DNA of 13,584 bases from Candidatus Woesearchaeota archaeon (lineage in GTDB: Archaea > Nanobdellota > Nanobdellia > Woesearchaeales > ARS49): positions 1 through 13,584 of the forward strand of contig JAPLZR010000044.1 of the NCBI GenBank assembly GCA_026394935.1. Reading direction: 5' to 3'. The stretch's first letter is position 1. Each line of letters opens with the position of its first letter. Below are positions 11,364 to 13,584 of this stretch, in pieces. The position numbers were made by a program, and so were the translations under genes. The notes beneath the pieces are model-generated. The model saw only the letters and a program-made list of their open reading frames with translations. It was not told the DNA's origin and did no database searches.

Positions 11364-13584
11364 ATGACAGAAGAGCAGATAAAAGAAGAAGTGCGCAAGA
11401 ATGCCAGCCTGCACCCAGAAGACTTCTTTCCTGTAAATACCCTGAAGTCAAAAGGGTTCTCAAGACACCAGTGCAGCAAGTGCAAACGATACTTCTGGAC
11501 AGTTCACACACAAGACGTCTGCGGAGACCCTGCGTGCTCAGGAGGATTCCGCTTCATAGGACACCCAACAAAGAAAAAACTCGACTACATCGAAGTATGG
11601 CAGGAATTCGCAAGAATACACACAAAACTAGGCTACACACCGATTAAAAGGTATCCAGTCATTGCAAGATGGAACCCAACCACTGATTTTACCATCGCAT
11701 CAATAGCGGCATTCCAGCCATACGTAGTATCAGGAGAGATTTCTCCTCCAGCCAATCCATTAGTCATCCCACAAATGTGCTTACGATTCTCAGACATAGA
11801 CAACGTAGGCATAACAGGACACCACGTCGCCTTCATCATGATGGGAGAACACGGATTCTTTGCACCAAAAGACTACGACGTAAACAAATACATGAGCGAC
11901 CACCTAACATGGCTTCATGAAGGAATGGGCTTGGAAATGAGCGATTTAACCATCCACGAAGACGTCTGGTCAGGAGGAGGAAACCTCGGACCATGCATGG
12001 AATTCTTCTCAAACGGACTAGAAATCTCAAACCAAGTGTACATGCAATACGAAATAACACCCTCAGGCCTGAAAGAACTGAACATCAAAGTATTAGACAT
12101 GGGAGAAGGACAGGAAAGAGCAGCATGGTTCACACAAGGCAAAGCATCAATCTACGAATGCACATTCCCAACAGTCGTCAAGAAACTGCGAGAGATAACC
12201 GGAGTTGAATACGACGAGGAATTCATGCGCAAATTTGCACACTACTCCCCCTACCTCAACACAGGAGAAGTAAAAGACATCGAAACAGCCTGGAAGTTTG
12301 TTGCTGAACACCTGAAAATGGACGTCAAAGCCCTGAAAGAAAAAATAATGCCGCTCGTAGCACTATACTCAATAGCAGACCACTCACGAGCACTGCTCTT
12401 CGCAATAAATGATGGCGGTTTACCGTCAAACGTAGGCGGAATGTATAATTTAAGAGTTATTTTACGACGAGCACTCGGCTTTATCGACAAATACAAATGG
12501 AAAATCAGCCTGCCAGAAGTCTGCAAATGGCACGCAGATTACTTACAACCATTATTCCCAGAACTGCAAGAAAACCTTGACGAAGTAACTGACATTCTCG
12601 AAGTTGAAAAAAAGAAATACGAAGCAACAAAACAAAAAACACAAGCAATGCTGCCCCGTTTAATGGAGAAAAAACTGTCAACAGAAGACTTGATAACTAT
12701 ATATGACAGCCAAGGAATCGCGCCAGAACTAATAAAAGACGAAGCAGCAAAAATAGGCAAGGACATTATTGTTCCTGACAACTTCTATTCACTTGTGGCT
12801 GCGCGCCACGAAAAAAAAGAACAAGAAACAGCAACAGAAAAAGAAGAAAAACTGCCAATCGAGCACTGTGTACCACCAACAAAAGCTTTGTATTTTGATG
12901 ATTACGAAAAGGCGTCTTTTGACGCAAAAGTCTTAGAGATTATTGACAATAATGCAATCCTTGACCAAACGGCATTCTATCCAACATCAGGAGGACAAAT
13001 GTCAGACAGAGGCACACTGGAAGGAGCAAAAGTAATTGACGTACTAAAACAAGGACCCTGGATAGTTCACGTTCTCGAAAGCAAGCCAAAATTCCACGCA
13101 GGAGACAAAGTACACGGAGACATAGAATTTGGAAGGAGATTACAATTAGCTCAGCACCACACAGCAACACACATCGTCAACGCTGCTGCAAGAAAAGTAT
13201 TAGGAGCACACATCAACCAAGCATCAGCAAAAAAAGACGTTGACAAAGCACACCTTGACATCACTCATTATGACTCATTAACAGACGAAGAAACAACAAA
13301 AATTGAGGAAGAAGCCAACAAGATTGTCAAACAGGGGCTTAAGACCAAACTAACATTCATGCCAAGAGAAGAAGCAGAAAAAGCATTTGGAATGGCAATA
13401 TACCAAGGAGGAGCAGTCCCAGGCAAACAACTGAGAATAGTAAGCATACCAGGAGTAGATATTGAAGCATGCGCTGGAACACACCTGAAAAACACAATTG
13501 ATGTCGGCAAAATCAAAATTCTGAAAACAAACAAAGTCAAAGACGGCATAGTAAGAATAACATTCGCAGCAGCAAAAGCAGCAG
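11364..13584 (+). CDS. alaS: Alanyl-tRNA synthetase (3' end outside window)
   Basis: Class II synthetase that charges tRNA-Ala and clears Ser/Gly mischarging. 740 codons of an expected about 900 are present, with no stop. The N-terminal zinc ribbon specific to archaeal AlaRS is visible: C37 and C40 (HQCSKCKRYFW), C53 and C58. The class II core follows, including RFSDIDNVG and GRALLF-type helical regions; Met/Gly-rich GGGNLGPCMEFF lies at about 211-222. The helical tRNA-binding region (about 390-490) ends in a Lys/Glu-rich linker. The editing domain shows HHTATH (598-603; zinc-binding HxxxH of H599 and H603) and C703-xxx-H707 in ACAGTH, giving the four editing-site ligands, so editing is probably active. 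The dimerising C-Ala domain is beyond the window. Start fixed by the TATA element. Confidence 0.96.
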   Translation, partial: MTEEQIKEEVRKNASLHPEDFFPVNTLKSKGFSRHQCSKCKRYFWTVHTQDVCGDPACSGGFRFIGHPTKKKLDYIEVWQEFARIHTKLGYTPIKRYPVIARWNPTTDFTIASIAAFQPYVVSGEISPPANPLVIPQMCLRFSDIDNVGITGHHVAFIMMGEHGFFAPKDYDVNKYMSDHLTWLHEGMGLEMSDLTIHEDVWSGGGNLGPCMEFFSNGLEISNQVYMQYEITPSGLKELNIKVLDMGEGQERAAWFTQGKASIYECTFPTVVKKLREITGVEYDEEFMRKFAHYSPYLNTGEVKDIETAWKFVAEHLKMDVKALKEKIMPLVALYSIADHSRALLFAINDGGLPSNVGGMYNLRVILRRALGFIDKYKWKISLPEVCKWHADYLQPLFPELQENLDEVTDILEVEKKKYEATKQKTQAMLPRLMEKKLSTEDLITIYDSQGIAPELIKDEAAKIGKDIIVPDNFYSLVAARHEKKEQETATEKEEKLPIEHCVPPTKALYFDDYEKASFDAKVLEIIDNNAILDQTAFYPTSGGQMSDRGTLEGAKVIDVLKQGPWIVHVLESKPKFHAGDKVHGDIEFGRRLQLAQHHTATHIVNAAARKVLGAHINQASAKKDVDKAHLDITHYDSLTDEETTKIEEEANKIVKQGLKTKLTFMPREEAEKAFGMAIYQGGAVPGKQLRIVSIPGVDIEACAGTHLKNTIDVGKIKILKTNKVKDGIVRITFAAAKAA

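Overview
The window looks like a compact archaeal chromosome segment, most likely from a small-genome DPANN-type lineage (Woesearchaeota/Pacearchaeota-like; the lineage is inference). It carries archaeal/eukaryotic-type information-processing genes: aRF1, ribosomal protein L37Ae, RNA polymerase subunit P, prefoldin beta, a DRG-type GTPase, aIF5B and archaeal-type AlaRS. Most genes have an archaeal TATA element about 25-28 nt upstream of the start codon, which implies leaderless mRNAs. Genes are tightly packed, with ATGA/GTGA stop-start overlaps and convergent 3' overlaps.

Layout. 1-497 (-): 5' part of a calcineurin-like phosphoesterase. 498-648: intergenic, with a 14-bp perfect inverted repeat and a terminator-like hairpin. 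649-2393 (-): the two-gene unit aRF1 then a SprT/DUF45-type metallopeptidase. 2394-2722: a 329-nt gap holding a strongly structured element that I interpret as an undescribed non-coding RNA on the minus strand. 2723-3740 (+): operon L37Ae - RpoP - prefoldin beta - UPF0147. 3726-4143 (-): frame-disrupted small MscS-like membrane protein. 4215-5309 (+): DRG/Obg-family GTPase with a TGS domain. 5297-6145 (-): stand-alone asparagine-synthetase-like ATP-pyrophosphatase. 6198-7041 (+): DUF371 gene coupled to a PUA-domain protein. 6965-7891 (-): eukaryotic-like Ser/Thr kinase. 7983-10189 (-): aIF5B then a NOP2/RsmF-type PUA-like RNA-binding protein. 10355-11296 (+): secreted, membrane-anchored envelope protein. 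11364 to the window end (+): AlaRS, cut by the window edge.

The common theme is translation and its quality control: initiation (aIF5B), termination (aRF1), aminoacylation (AlaRS), ribosome structure (L37Ae), ribosome-associated GTPase and RNA-binding proteins (DRG, two PUA-type proteins), nascent-chain folding (prefoldin) and transcription (RpoP). The kinase, the metallopeptidase and the Asn-synthetase-like enzyme are the less predictable members.

The best candidate for something undescribed is the structured region at about 2445-2687. Nearly all of it folds into stems. At three separate stem positions an A-C mismatch on the plus strand becomes a G-U pair on the minus strand, which points to a minus-strand RNA. 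It does not show the hallmarks I know for RNase P or SRP RNA.
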